From assembly GCA_014529385.2 (NCBI GenBank), contig CM043969.1, positions 68,289,676-68,353,675 on the forward strand: DNA of 64,000 nucleotides, read 5' to 3'. A model generated the notes under the pieces. That model worked only from the letters and a program-made list of their open reading frames with translations, was not told where the DNA came from and did not search any database. Position numbers and translations under genes: made by a program. Numbering within the stretch: the stretch's first letter is position 1; each line of letters starts with the position of its first letter. Origin of the DNA: Adiantum capillus-veneris (taxonomy: Eukaryota; Streptophyta; Polypodiopsida; Polypodiales; Pteridaceae). Shown piece by piece: positions 11,604 to 24,284 of this stretch.

Positions 11604-11701
11604 CGTCTCTCTCTTTCATTCAATTCAATTCAGTTCTTTCAAGTGAAGTAAGGTACCAGATCCTAGTTAAATCCTTAAACACTTCAACTATACTTGACAG
11701 C
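11128..11701 (+). mobile_element. LTR fragment of the non-autonomous element (plus orientation)
   Basis: From AGTTTTCAGCCC onward this matches, in reverse, the LTRs of the array at 24,860-29,984. Shared landmarks are CCTAGCTTAG.GT, the GGGGTAC/AGTACC-rich part, GCAAGTACTTGCTCTGGCAA, GGGCCCTTGA, GGGACCCGACATGCCG, a (CT)n tract (11,546-11,598) and the end AAACACTTC. The 5' part is missing, cut where the 10,522 LTR lies. No primer-binding site follows. Confidence 0.7.
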
Positions 11702-12942
11702 TTCCTTCTCCTTGAAGAAAAATGCTAAACAATGGCGGTCTACTCTTTTTTATTACAAGTTCAGGCTCCTAGAAAATGGCCTAAATTCAAACGACTTGTT
11801 GCATCTTAATGGTCGACTTCATCCTTTCAAGTAGATGTTCTCTCATATTAGAATCAATTAACTTTTGAAGAAGGAGAGACTCTTCAACACTATGATAAAA
11901 ATGTAATGTACCTAAGATTTTTTTCCCCGACAAATTTTGCATCCTCTCAAGACTATATTTTTGAATTTTAGGAGCATTATTAAGTGTATTAAGAGTTGAG
12001 GCTCTATTTAAACAAATGGTTTTGAATCGTATATAGATTTTATGTTTTAGAACTTAGGAAAATGGGAAGGCTTGGGGAGCCCCTACTTTTACGAAAGTAG
12101 AGGTTGGATATTTTCGTGGCCCTTGAATAATTGAGAGAAAAGCACTCTGAAAGGAGAGACTGAGGTGGACCCGCAACTAAAAGAAGAGAACAATTGAACT
12201 TGATTGCGCAAAAAGAAGATGCACGAGAGACACAAAGACGAAATTACCGACGTACAAGGCAAGGAGCCAAAAAGCATATGCCATAAATAATGCACTTAGA
12301 AAGCCAATATAAAGGGGTGTTGCTAACTCGACTTTTGTTTGTTTTGCGTAATTTCTATCTATTGAAATAGGATACTTAAATATGTACAATTAACCGCAAG
12401 GTTAGAACCTGTAGATCTACTGGAATTATTAGAAGCCATCAGAGACGGACAACTTTGATGTGTCATATGATGGTGACATTAAGCATCACGAGGGGGTTGA
12501 ACCGTTAGTTCGGTAGGAGAGACCGGGAAACAGATATTCCTGATGCGTCACGTGATAGGTGACAGGACCATCAGAAAGGAAATATTCCATTGGTCTGGCA
12601 GGAAATCCGAATTGAAAAAAGAAATACGCATAAAGACGAAAGCACAAGAATAAAGATGGGTTCTGAGAAGCTTTTTCTAAAATGCGAGATATTTTTAAGT
12701 GTTTTTCGAGAAAAGCAGATGCTTTTCCACAAAAAATCTATGTTTGCATTGCATTTGTGCCTGAGAACTGCTTTCGAGGATGCCTGGAATGTGACTGTAT
12801 AGCATTGAATTTCAGCTCAAATTCACATTTTTAAACAAGTGACTGGCCACCCACTTAATAAGTAGGCAGTCCACTTAAAATAAAACCGAGTCCTTAAAAA
12901 AAAAAAGGCAACGCTAGGTTTGTACGGATGAATTTAACACAG

Positions 12943-12945
<3 letters not shown>
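11702..12945. other. No gene recognised
   Basis: AT-rich intergenic-type sequence. Short open frames on both strands have no recognisable content. Around 12,460-12,560 two similar short segments with ATGTGTCATATGATGGTGAC and ATGCGTCACGTGATAGGTGAC are seen; their significance is unknown. Confidence 0.5.

Positions 12946-13036
<91 letters not shown>
12946..13036. repeat. (CT)n microsatellite, 91 bp
   Basis: An uninterrupted CT dinucleotide run, the longest pure microsatellite in the window apart from the LTR-borne (CA)n tracts. Confidence 0.95.
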
Positions 13037-13037
<1 letters not shown>

Positions 13038-13083
13038 GCGAGCCTTCCCCTATCTCTAGCGTTACCTCCCACCTCTATTCCGG

Positions 13084-13458
13084 TTGGAGCAATACAAGCG
13101 ACCTATCTCTCAGCTTCCCAGAATCACCAACACTAGTAGTAAAGAGCATTTTCACCGGAAATTTGCAAGTGATCTTGAGAGAAGCCAGTACACAAAGTTC
13201 GGTTTTCCGCACTCAAAGCAACAGGTACCAATTGTGAATTCACGATACAAGTTATTTCGTGTTTGTGCATCTGCAAGTGATCTCGAGAGAAGCCAGTACA
13301 CAAAGTTTGGTTTTCCTCACTCAGAGCAACAGGTACCAATTGTGAATTCACGATACAAGTTGTTTTGTGTTTGTGCTTTTGCAAGTGCTCCATCACAAAG
13401 AAGGAGCAAGGAGGCTTCAGCCTATGCTCAGAGATTCTGGAAACGGAATCAAGAATGA
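13084..13458 (+). repeat. 108-bp tandem repeat (2 full copies) within an open frame
   Basis: Units 13,165-13,272 and 13,273-13,380 differ at only a few positions, and a third copy starts (GCAAGTG) at 13,381. Because 108 is a multiple of three, the 124-codon open frame across them encodes two 36-residue repeats containing SDLERSQYTKFGFPHS. No family is recognised. The frame may be a repeat by-product rather than a gene. Confidence 0.6.
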
Positions 13459-13595
13459 TCCAGTGTAGGCCTTCACGCTCTAGGTATAGACAGAAACTGA
13501 ACTTAGAGCTCGTCTCTCAGGAATTTCCCACACGGGAAGGAATTGACAGTCGAGTCCAACGATTTAAACCGGAGGGGTATCACAAATTGTTGACG

Positions 13596-14275
13596 TGTCA
13601 AGCCACTAAAGAATGGAGCCAACATGCATATTTCGGCCAAGGAACCTAAACCTTAAGAAGTAGTAGCAGCAGAAGAAGAAGAAGTAGAAGAAGTTCCCAC
13701 CACTTAGGGGACCCCGTCCGATGGGGCCCAAGCCAGGGGCATAATAATAAAATAAAGCCACAAAGAGAAAATTATTGCGCTATTGGAATGATGATGTGGC
13801 AGTTGTATGGCACCTCCAGACTTTGCGCTCACATGATGATGTGGCAGCAATACGGATTTTCGCATTTTGCACTAACAGCTGCTAACATGGCAGTGTACAG
13901 GAGCCCTTGTTTTGCACTGGTAGCTTTTGAGCAAGATGCTTTGGAACAAATTCTTTTGAGTTTATAGCTTTTCATGTAAACTGCTTTTGAGAGGCCAAGG
14001 GCCTTAAAATATGAGCCAAGGGCTCATTCTTTTGTATGCTTCTGCGTGAAGGTGTAGAGGATTGAGTACCGGCAATGTACTGAGTTGAAGCAATATAAAG
14101 AGATACTGAAAGGGACGCCAAGGTTTGGGGCCAGTGCTCTTTAGTGGTAGTAGTCTGCAAATCCCCGTCTTGTGTGTGGTGTACTCCTGCTCTCTTTTAC
14201 TTTAGTCGTTACTTGAAGTGCTTAAAGTTAGTCAGTCTATTCTTTTCATTGGCACATGGTGCCCATACCGTGACA
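13596..14275 (+). mobile_element. 5' LTR of a collapsed gypsy-type element (about 680 bp)
   Basis: The right end is fixed by the primer-binding site: ..CCGTGACA followed by A and TGGTATCAGAGC at 14,277-14,288. The left end TGTCA at 13,596 is inferred because it is the exact inverted repeat of the TGACA right end. No matching 3' LTR is seen in the window. Confidence 0.55.
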
Positions 14276-14276
14276 A

Positions 14277-14294
14277 TGGTATCAGAGCTTTAGG
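14277..14294 (+). promoter_or_regulatory. Primer-binding site, initiator-Met tRNA
   Basis: TGGTATCAGAGCTTTAGG lies one base after the LTR end. The core TGGTATCAGAGC is the usual complement to plant tRNA-iMet 3' ends, used to start minus-strand DNA synthesis. Confidence 0.8.
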
Positions 14295-15030
14295 CGTGTG
14301 CTTTTCTGAAAGCATACCGGTCCTACCAAAGAGCAGACAGAGCAAGGTGGCGCTTCCAAAGTTTACTGAAAGTTTTATTAAAGAATCTTTGCATCCTAAC
14401 CTCGAACTTATTATAACTTCGGACTTATTATCCACTCCCACCCTTACCCCATCGTGCATTGAGCGCGCTTTAATCTTCATCGCTCTGTCTTACAGGGCAT
14501 AAGCCATAAGGAATTCAAGATCACTTGCACGAGAAGGATCAAAAATCTTTCGAGCCACTGTTTTTCTCAGAGGCAATGCCATGAAGCGATGGAAGTCTAT
14601 GGCTACCAAGCCGCACACTCCAAGGACTTGGCAAGCTTTCAAGAAAAAAAATTGTCCGAAGTTACACGCCTTTAGACATCTTCGTTCGGAGTACAGCTTC
14701 TGGCAGAGTGGCGTATCCTAAAATTGCCACGGAAACCCTAGCAAATTACAAATTGAAATTTTTGGACATCTCTCACCATGTGTCTCTTCTCAAACCAATA
14801 ACCTTGGAGGTCCAGTGTGGTTGCTATGTCTTGGGACTACCATCACCGCTACAGGAACACTGCCTATTGAGGCTTGTTTAGACTATTCAAGAGCTTATGG
14901 ACCATGCTGCGGCCCACTACAACCTTATGGAAGAAAGCTAGCCCTGATTTTGGTCCAGATTTCAAGGTGGAAAGCCAGTCGTCTTTTCCAGCTCGACTAA
15001 TGAGGAGATAGCTTTTTACGTTTTGAACTT
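14295..15030 (+). pseudogene. Gag leader/gag fragment fused to integrase C-terminus (deletion derivative)
   Basis: Near 14,440-14,505 the encoded LLSTPTLTPSCIERALIFIA matches the leader peptide of the array elements at 25.8 and 28.6 kb. At about 14,560-14,640 a gag capsid-like segment, FLRGNAMKRWKSM..PHTPRTWQAF, follows. By 14,745-14,800 the sequence already reads YKLKFLDISHHVSLLKP, the HVSLLKP motif at the end of gypsy integrases, so protease, RT and most of integrase are deleted. It ends near 15,030 at the junction with the minus-strand gypsy element. Confidence 0.5.
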
Positions 15031-15040
15031 TTTCTTTTAG

Positions 15041-17818
15041 TTACGCACTCCATACATAAGATCTTACTTTATCACCAACATTGATATCTTTGTTTTTTAG
15101 ATGACGGTCAAACCATTTCTTCCTCCTATCTTTCTCCACAAGTGCATTTTGCACAGCTAATTGCCTCTCTTCATCTAGCCTTTCAAGGATATATAATCGC
15201 TCAACTAAGGGGTTACCATCCCAACCTTCTTGAGAAGCTACTCGAAGACTAGGAACGACAAAATCCCATGGCATAACCGCTTCTTGGCCATACACCATCT
15301 TGAATGGTGTGCAATTAATGGCAACTTTCTACGGAGTACGATAAGCCCTTAGAGCTGATCTAAGTTTTAAATCCCAATATGTGCGATGAGCTTCCACCGT
15401 TTTGGTTAAGATAGAGATTAAGGTCTTATTGGTAATTTCAGCTTGGCCATTTTCTTGTGGATAATAAGGTGTGGACTTATGGTGAGCTATCATAAAGTTG
15501 GTAGTGAGTTCTTTTATTACTCCATTTATAAAATGAGTACCATTGTCACTCGCAATCTCAAAGGGACAACCAAATCTTGTAATAATGTTCTCAAAGAGAA
15601 ACTTGGCAGTTGACCTTGCATTGGCCTTACGTGTCGCCCTCGCTTCCGCCTACTTTGTCACATAGTCAGTGGCAATGATAATATATTGAGATTGAGTGCT
15701 ACGAGTTGCTAGACTAATTGAGCCTACAAAGTACAAACCCCATTTTTCAAATGGTTGAGTCACTTTAACAGGGTGTAAGGGCATCCTATCCTTTCGTTGT
15801 GTGATCTTGTAACATTGGCATTCATCACATCCTTTTGCAAAAAGTGATGCATCCTTAAATAATGTTGGCCACCAATAACATGATTGCAACACCTTTCTAG
15901 CTATTAGCTCCCCTGAGAAATGTCCTCCGGCTATACCCATGTGGGCTTCTTGCAGTATGTATAAATACTCATCCTCACGGGCACAACGTCTAAGAATATC
16001 ATCCTTCCCTAGCTTGTAGAGAGTTCCTACAATGAGAGAGTAAGATTCACATTCTTTTAATAGTTTTCGAGCTATGTCTTTACGAAGCTCTTTGGGTGGA
16101 AAACCATTAACTAGGAAGTTCATAATCTTCTCACTCCATTTATGTATGGTTTCGACTAGGAATAGAGAAGTATCGGGCAACTCATCATCGACTCCAGTAG
16201 GGGCTTCACCATTGGGTATGCGAGACAAATGATCGGCCATGACATGTCTTTTACTAGGTCTCACCACAACGGTAAAATCAAACTCAAGGAGAATTAACAA
16301 CCATCGTGTAATTCTTCCCGTGGAACCAGGTTTATTTACTAGATACAACAAGGCTTGATGATCAACATAGAACACAAACTTGTTGGCCAGAAGGTAGTAA
16401 CAAAATTTCTTCACTGTATAAATCATACCTGAACCTTCTCGCTCTGTAGTGGTGTAGTTTCTCTCGGCATCATTCAATTGACGACTTGCAAAGCTAATAA
16501 GGTAGTCCAGTTTATGTTCTCTTGGTTGAGCTAGAACACACCCAATAGCAAAGGTCGATGCATCAATATGCACATGGAAAATTACATTCCAATCCGGCAC
16601 TCGTAGAATAGGAGCGCTAATCAAGGTCTTTTTCAATGACTCATAAGCATGGTCACACTCCGCAGTCCATTGGAACTCAATAAGAAGCTTGTACAAAGAA
16701 CGAGCTATCTCGGCAAAGTTTAAAATAAATCGTCGGTAATAACGAGCATGGCCCATGAACCTTTGAACTCCTTTATAGTTTGTAGGTGGTGGCAATTCAG
16801 CAATAGCTTTAATTTTTCTCTCCTCTGTGGAAATCCCATTTTTGGACACTATATGCCCTAAAATGACTCCATGTTTAACCCAAAATTGGCATTTGAAAGG
16901 GTTTAAGGAGATGCAATACAATCTACACTTCTCAAACACTTTTCGTAAGCATGATAGATATTCTTTCCGAGAGGAATAAACACAAAGGTCATCTAAGAAA
17001 GCTTCACAAAACTCCCTCAAATATTCTCTAAAAGCAGTGTTTATTAATCTTTGAAAAATAGCAGGGGCATTGGTTAAGCCAAAATCCATAACACGAAATG
17101 AGAACACTCCAAATTTGGTTATAAAGGCTGTTTTAGCTTGGTCCTCCAGCGCAATTCTGATTTGATTGTAGCCAGAGTACCCATCCAAAAAGCTATAAGC
17201 TTCCTTCCCTGCAACTCTTTCAAGCACATGTTCTGAATATGGCAAGGGGTAATGGTCCCTCCTAGTGGCGGCATTGACCTTCTTGAGATCCACACACACT
17301 CTGAGTTTCCCATTCTTTTTTGGCACAATCAGTATTGGAGACACCCATTCTGAGTGCTCAATAGGGTATATGAATTGGCATTCCACAAGCTTTTCAATCT
17401 CTTCTTGAACGATTTTTGCCTATTTAGGATTCATTGGGTAGGGTCGTTGCTGAACTGGTTTAGCCATGCTATTCATGGGGATTGTGTGTTGCACCACGGA
17501 AGGTGGAACACCTTTCATATCATGATATGTCCAGGAAAATATATCCTTGAATTTCTTGAGAAGTTCTTTAAGTACACACTCCTCAATCTCGGTCAGGTCT
17601 TGGGCAATGAAAACAAGTTTAGACTCTTCTCCTGGGTCTGCTAACTCTATTTCCTTAACTATCGTTGGAGCGTCATAGACTCCATTGCTCCCATCGATAG
17701 GTTTTCTTTGAGCCTTTGTATACACAACCTTACGTTCCAATGTGGTATAGGATTTGAAATGTTCAGGTATAGGGTGTAAGTCTTCGGAGTCCTGTTGTTC
17801 TGTGGACTGTGATTTCAC
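15041..17818 (-). pseudogene. Gypsy pol: RT-RNase H-integrase with in-frame stops
   Basis: A single frame from 17,818 to 15,041 is broken by only a few stops: TAG at 17,420, TAG at 15,650 and TAG near 15,332. The RT begins with SPILIVPKKNGKLRVCVDLKK and has the catalytic FLDDLCVYS (the YxDD box with F). RNase H shows FHVHIDAS, TTERE and ADHLSR. The integrase HHCC finger is visible (H..H..C-x2-C, ending CDECQCYK), as are all three core acidic residues: DYVTK, SDNGTHF and PQENGQAE. The last two stops are TAG where family members usually have Trp, consistent with G-to-A change. In an intact element these enzymes copy RNA to DNA and insert it. Confidence 0.85.
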
Positions 17819-17857
17819 TTCCGATTCCTTTCGTTGTTGAGCTAACTCTTGATTTTG

Positions 17858-19337
17858 TCATCTCCTTACAGTACGGCTCAACTTTGGCTTCTCTGTAGCC
17901 TCTAGTTGTGCGATGTCAATGGGTTGTGGACTACACCACATAACGCTTTGAAGGTATTCACCCCAGTTATCTACCAACTTTCGATGAGCATCACATGCCC
18001 CTATATAATTAAGCCATTCTGCGGTAAATTTATTTTTATTTATTCTAGCACACATATTTTCTTGATATCGTCGCCTCTTATATCTCTTACTCTTCTTGTT
18101 TAATTCTCTATTACGGCCGATCTCTAGTGAAGAGTCACTAGATGAATCACTACTTGTGTCTTCTACTCCCTTGGATAGATTGTCATCTAGGTTACCACTG
18201 AGCCCTGAATGGTTTGTCCCCACATTTGCACTAAGATTTAATTCAGATTCTTCATCCTCAGAGTCAATTTCAATTGATGATCCTGACCCCAAATCGTGTG
18301 GGCTATAGTCTTGTGAGGTGCTACTGGTTCCAATGCCAGTCAAACTTTCATCATAAGCTATATGCATTGCTTCTAGCATATTTAAGGGTACGAGTGGTGG
18401 CATTTCATCCCCCTCAGGTGTTACCCACATCGTCCCCCTATTCCCCCAAGTGTCTATGGTTGCTGCTAGGTGGACCCAATCCACATTGTCCAACTCAGTC
18501 ATCCCAGGTAGTACATCCATATAAGGAGAATATTCCCCAATATCAGTGTCCGCTTTACACGTGTAACAATACTGCAATGGGGCCAAGTGAACTGTTGTGT
18601 CATATCTATGATCAATTATAAACCTGTTTCCTAGTGGATGTGCTCGACTAGTAACAAGATCCACTCGAATGACAGAATCTTGAAACTACAAGTAGACATG
18701 GTTTTTAGACCAGTCATGCACCATTTTTTCTTCCCTTATGAAAGGACGTCCATAACAATGAAGTAATCCTTATTTTATGTCCAAAGACCTTGATCTTGAG
18801 ATGTTCTAGCATCCCAATAGGTTTAACAATAGACCCATTGGCCATCTTCACTACTATGGTTGTGGTCGCAAGGTGAGGTCTTCCCATAGTTTCCAAGCAA
18901 TTTTTAGTCACAATGCTAACCCCAGCACCACCATCAAGGATTCCCTTCATAGTTAATCCCTTAGTAGTGATTGGTATGGTCGCATTGGATTCATCACCCT
19001 CAAAGTATTGTCCCAACTTGTTAACAGGTATTTCTATAACAAGGTTCTCATCTAGGTTGGGTTGTGGATCTAAGTGTTCCTCCTCTGTTGGCATCTCCCC
19101 AGCTCCATCCATATGTGCAAGTTCTCCATTGAGGAAGGCTCGAAGAGCTGAGACTAGATCAGGGTCTTTATATAGTTTGGACATGATGGTGGTTCTAACT
19201 TCTGAAGACATGAAATCCATCAATTTGGCAATGTTTAATGGAACCTTTTGGCCTTGAGTCCCTTGACGTGGGGAAGATGGGATCTCCATTTCTTTGATAG
19301 GATCAAGTAGTCCCTCTATAAACATTCTTTCCATCAA
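17858..19337 (-). pseudogene. Gypsy protease and acidic spacer
   Basis: In 19,337-18,714 the retropepsin active site reads ILDGGAGVSIVTK (DGGA, a variant common in plant gypsy elements), followed by VVKMANGSIVKPIG. The frame changes at about 18,690, and 18,664-17,858 encodes a Ser/Asp/Glu-rich linker with a basic patch, NKKSKRYKRRRYQE. A TGA at 17,858 separates it from pol in the same frame. The linker is not a known domain; it probably spaces protease from RT in the polyprotein. Confidence 0.7.
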
Positions 19338-19376
19338 GAAGTGAGTACGCCAACTTTCCCATGACTTTAAGTCACT

Positions 19377-22300
19377 TTATTCTTGGATGACACTAGGTAT
19401 GGCTAAGGGTCTATGGACTTGGTGAGGTTGTTGTTGCATAGGGAACACAGTGTCTGTAATCTGGATCTGCCTAAGTTCTGGTTCTAGATCCCTTTGGGTA
19501 TATTCTACCAAACTCCTTAATTGCTTTACTCGCTCAATCTCCTCTGTAGGGTTTGGATAAGTTGCTATCTTCTTCTTGGATCCTGGACATTGTGGCTCAT
19601 GAAGATCTTCCTTGTTGGTTTCTATCTTGGTGTTCATTTTCATCTCCATGGTTTCTCCTGAATCATAATCCTCTTCAGCGTCATTCATAAATACGGGGTC
19701 GTCACCAGTCCCTATGTTGGTCTTTGAACTGGGGTCTGACTTTGCTGCTTTTTGCGATCTCTTTCTTCGCGTTTTCTTATTTTCATTAGATTGGGTAATT
19801 GATGCCATGTCTCTTTCCTCAAGAATGTATTTTTGTTTTTGGAGCATCGATCGTGTGAGTACGTTTACTGGTACCACAGGTGTACTTTGTGATGGCTCCT
19901 CGGTAACTTCAATCAAATTTAATGGCGTGATCTTCGGTGCATTTTGATTATTTGGACATTGGGCAATCAAATGATCTATGCCACATCGATTACACATGAG
20001 TATTGGCATTGTCGATGTGCTCGCTTGACTAGTTTGCATTAGTGTGGCGTTCTTTTGTAGCCTAATAGGACACTCGGCTACACGACGTGGACCTCCACAC
20101 TCATAGCATTCAAGAGGTGGTCTCTTAGTAGTGTAATTGATATTTTGGCCTCTTTCCACAAGAGCAGCTACTTGACATATAGGTTTGACTTGTCCCCAAT
20201 ATTCCTCCATGTAGTATTGTGGACTTTCTTCAAGCACATCTATCCCATACGCAATATTAGGATCTATATCTTCCTCACAGCCTTCCAAACAAGCAATAGA
20301 TGACTCACAACCCACTTGATTCACAGAAGTGATTCTCAGATGTGGTGGTTGCAGTCCTAGCACTGGAGGTCGTAAAGGTGTTGTTTGAACAACATTTTGG
20401 GCCCTAGGGACCATGTGTTATGATGTTTGTTCAAGAGGTGGGGCCGACATCAATGCAGGCACTCGAGCTGTGTCTACCCATGCTAAGGTTGGTCTATTGG
20501 CCATCGCGCGCTTAAATAATAAGAAATCTTTATCTTGATGACCATACCTCCCACAGGCATTGCAGTTCCCATTGAATTTTACTCTAAAAGTAGTGCATTC
20601 ACTGGTACTATGCGATCCATAGCATACTGAGCACCATTGTTGCTCCCTTCTTGGATACATATGATTGTTTTGTGGAGAACGATTGTCCCTAAGACTCTCT
20701 TGAATAGCCTTGGTGAGATTTACTAAAGTCATCTCAGATATCTTTGGCTCCTTAACAATAGGCTTTAGGGTCATTGGCTGAGCCCTGATGCTTGCGAGCT
20801 AATAGATTTAGGCTCAATAGACCCTCTTTCTCCTTCAATCATTAAATTATCCTCCAATTGGATCGCATTGGTGGTGACTGCTTCCCAAGTGGTGATACCT
20901 CTAATGACTAGGGCATTGTAGATATCCTCATATCGTAACCCCCTAATGAATCTATCAAGCAATTGGTTATTTTTGAAGCGCTCATTTGGATTACAATGAG
21001 AATTCAAATGCTTCAAGCGACTTATAAAGTCTCTCACCGTCTCTCCTTCCTCTCGTTGGGCTTTCTTGAGCTGAGAGGCTACACGCCAAAGCACTCCCTC
21101 TCGTATGTATTCTTTCAAGAACAGTCTCCTAAGAGTAGGGTAAATCGTTTTTTCTTCCACCCTTAGGGTTCTTTACCAATCCCTTGCCTTCTCACTTAAG
21201 GTTAGGCTTAAAGCATTACTCTTACGCACGTCATTTTTTTCTCCTAGAGAATCGCATATTTGTTCAAACACTTCGATATGCTTTCTCACATCCCCGTCTC
21301 CACTAAATTTTTGTGTGAGCTTGGCTATTTGTACTGCCTTACTTCTAGGCTCTCTATCAGGCATGTTATGCATATTCTCAGCAATAGATTGACCAATAGC
21401 TTGAGCAAATATTGCCAAGTCACCTAAGTGAGCAGGCACCGTGGGTGAAGGCGCTCCAGAGACTACATGTGGAGTAGGTATTGGCATTGGGCTTGGCGCA
21501 TAGGAAGCCCTTGGGTTCCACGTTGGGTACGATGTTGTGCCATGTGGTTGCCCAAAGTTCATATGTGTGGCCCTAGGCATAGCAGACATCGGATGTGACA
21601 TGCTAATGCTAGCTGGTATAGTCCCATGGAAATAAGAACTTGGGTGTTGTGGTTGTGGAGCATAGGTTGTTGAAACAATGGGAGGAGTAGGGACTACATG
21701 AGTACGAGGACCCATGGGTGTATATGATTGGTACACACTTGTAGGTACTATTGTCGCATTGAGCTACCATGTAGCGGTGCTTTACTAACAAATGAGGTCC
21801 ATGGTATGTTTCTTGGCATGCCCATCATTGGGGTAGGCATGGTAGCCGTGGTGTCATCAAGGGAAAGATGAGCTAGACTTGGAAAGGTGAAGCTATCACT
21901 TGTGGGCTCAGATTGCACTAAGACCTCTGGAGAAACAACATATGGAGGATCCATCGGACTTACCGAGGGAGTCTCCATTTGCGATAAGGTCGGTTGTTTA
22001 GCCTTTCCTGTATCCAAGAATCTCATGAGACCCGTTGAAGGCATGTTGATCCCCTTGTTCTGTCTCTCTAACTCAATGACCCTATGGATGACCTCACAAA
22101 CTCTTTGTTGTTGATCCTCCACACTAGTAGCGCCCATTGTGGATTGTAGGACATCTAACCAACCCTTGTGATAGGTGTGACCTGTGTATAGGTCGGTGAG
22201 AGTTTTCGTTGTAGTTTGTACTCCCATTTCTCATTTAAGAATGCTCCATCTAGGTGCTAGGGGTGTCCTTTGAGCTAGATGCAATGTTGCTTTCTAGGGG

Positions 22301-22909
22301 TTGGCCCTTAGCGGTTGCTAAGTCAGGAACACTCTATTGCTCTCTTATCAAGGATAGTGACATAGGGGCTTTTGATTTTAACTCTCTTCGTTGCTCCACC
22401 TTGCGTAAGCTCTCAATTTCCTTTTCCCTCGCTGCAAGGATATACCGCTCAACCTCTTGCACTTCAGCAAGGCTTCTACCATCGGGTAATATGACCTCGG
22501 AGGAAAATAACTCTGAAGAGTTAGGGGGTGCAGTGAATGAAGTATTCACATGCACATTCTCTAAGGGCATAGGGTCTACATTGGTCATGAATGGAGAATT
22601 TACTTCCCCACCCCCCTCATTTACATCATTAGCTCCTTGTTCGGAGCGAGTGACTCTACTAAAGGTTTCCGTCAAGCGGCCAAGCACGCTCGGCCCGGAC
22701 TGTGGGCCCATGGCATGCATGTCTTGGCTTGAGCTATTAGGATTAGGCATTGGGAAACCCTCCATGACGTCATAGTCAGAGGAAGAGTCACTAGCCGCTA
22801 TGTTCGGGTCTTGGTTTGTTCTACCTTGGATCCCTGCCGAGGGCCCGGAACCTAAGGTAGGTGGATATTGAGAGCTCGCGTAAGTTGAAATTCTCTCAAG
22901 TTGCTCCAT
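19377..22909 (-). pseudogene. Gypsy gag with multiple zinc knuckles, several stops/shifts
   Basis: Begins at ATG 22,909 with a Ser/Pro-rich N-terminal part and continues in other frames (22,227-21,748 and 21,736-21,173). The capsid domain spans 21,736-20,771 and is interrupted by one TAA (21,173-21,175). Typical retrotransposon gag residues are present, such as KLTQKFSGDGD..HIEVFEQICD and ETVRDFISRLKHL. The nucleocapsid part (20,774-19,377, one TAA at 20,418) has four knuckle-like motifs, CSVCYGSHSTSEC, CNACGRYGHQDKDF, CYECGGPRRVAEC and CNRCGIDHLIAQC; the second lacks its last Cys and the third its His. Four knuckles is more than the usual one or two. Confidence 0.75.
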
Positions 22910-24284
22910 CTCTATTACAAGACCAAAGTGCAGATGTATGTGCCTTTGGCACCCTACAAGCGTCGGCGAATCACCTCGAAGGTTAACCGCTTACTTTTTT
23001 AGGCGTCCGTTTTCACTCATTTTTTTAATGTTTTTTTAATATTTTTGAATGATCGATTTTTTGATTAAAGTGTGTGATAGCTCAAAACGAGCATATCACT
23101 CAGAGGGTCGCAGTGTGCTTTACAACACAACGTTCGGTCACTTGAAGCTCAGTTGGTCCTCAAAAAATCGATTTTTAGCTACGTGTGATGTTAAAATACG
23201 TAATTTTAAAAGGGCGACTAAGGCCTGAGCCTGAGCGTGAGCTTGGGCTTGGGTCTGAGAGATATTCTCGATCCCGATCCTACCTTTAAATATTTTTTTT
23301 TTAGTTTTTTTTTTAAAAGATAAAGTCGCCCCGGCCTGCACGAGAGCACATACACACACACACTCTACCTACCTACTTACAACTAATACACCTACTGTTA
23401 CACACTAACACACTTCATTAGCTCTCACAGATCTACTTCCTACTTACTGTACATTACATTACACGAAACTAACAACCTTAACACTAGTCCTGTAAAAAAT
23501 CAGCCACTTTTTGTGGCTTTTTGAGACTTTTGTATAAAATTTCTCAACACTATGTTAGTTATCTAAATAGAAAATGGTTTCAGGGAATTATGACCAACGC
23601 TCAATTAGAGTTGATAAAAAATGGTACATAGCTAAATGAAGGTTTAAAGGTGTCTTTCCATTGCCATCTTCTGCAACTAATTTGTGCGGATGGACAATTT
23701 TTTTTATTTTCTTTTGAAAATAAATCAAATCATTGTTAAGCAGGCCCAAACTTCTTTGAAAAAACCCTCAATAGGTATGTGATAGATGTACCAAGCTTTT
23801 TTAACCATATACAAAGACTGTCGACATTTTTTACCTCTCCAAGTTAAGTGTTGAAGTGCAGTTTTACATAAAATTTACTAAATTTAGAAAAGTTTTTTTT
23901 TTGAGCTTTTCATGTAAATTGTGTATTTAGAAACTTTTTTCATATCCTGCACCTATAATTAAGAAGTTTCATGAAATTTTGATGTCATATACAAAAGTTA
24001 TGTTTCATTTACTAGAATCCTGATGTGAGCCATTTTTGTGGCTTCAACCACTTTTGTGGCTCATTAAAAGTCTAATGTTAATACTAACACCTTACACAGA
24101 GAAAACACAGTAACCTTTCAAAACTTCATTAACAAAAAAATACATAGTAGCAACACAAAATCCTCCTTCTCAACACACACACCTTCCTTCCCTACCCTTC
24201 CTACAATTGAAATTGCACCACAAAAGAAGTACAGAGTGCCATTCAAGCTTAGTGTATGGCATTCCACGGCAGCAGTGCAAAAAA
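22910..24284. other. Leader/unassigned sequence upstream of the minus-strand gypsy gag
   Basis: Non-coding, AT-rich. Contains short hairpins built on AGCCAC-TTTTT-GTGGCT (about 23,501 and 24,030-24,062) and a simple CT/AC-rich stretch at 23,340-23,480. It probably includes the gypsy 5' UTR, but I could not identify an LTR or primer-binding site. Confidence 0.45.

Larger units (their letters stand above)
15041..22909 (-). mobile_element. Ty3/gypsy retrotransposon, minus strand, 3' truncated
   Basis: Runs 5' to 3' from about 22.9 kb down to 15.04 kb in the order gag (with four zinc-knuckle-like motifs), protease, acidic spacer, RT, RNase H, integrase. It is cut in the integrase C-terminal domain at about 15,041, next to the plus-strand element. 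No LTR pair could be matched: the 3' LTR is lost and the 5' LTR was not recognised between 22.9 and 24.3 kb. Coding capacity is long but interrupted by isolated stops and a few frameshifts, so this copy is dead but not ancient. Confidence 0.85.

Noticed and set aside
11435-11728. Leu/Ser- or Arg/Glu-repeat ORFs over microsatellites (also at 10.8, 24.5, 28.9, 32.2, 43.5 and 47.1 kb)
   Set aside because: They are translations of (CT)n, (GA)n and (CA)n tracts without coding character.
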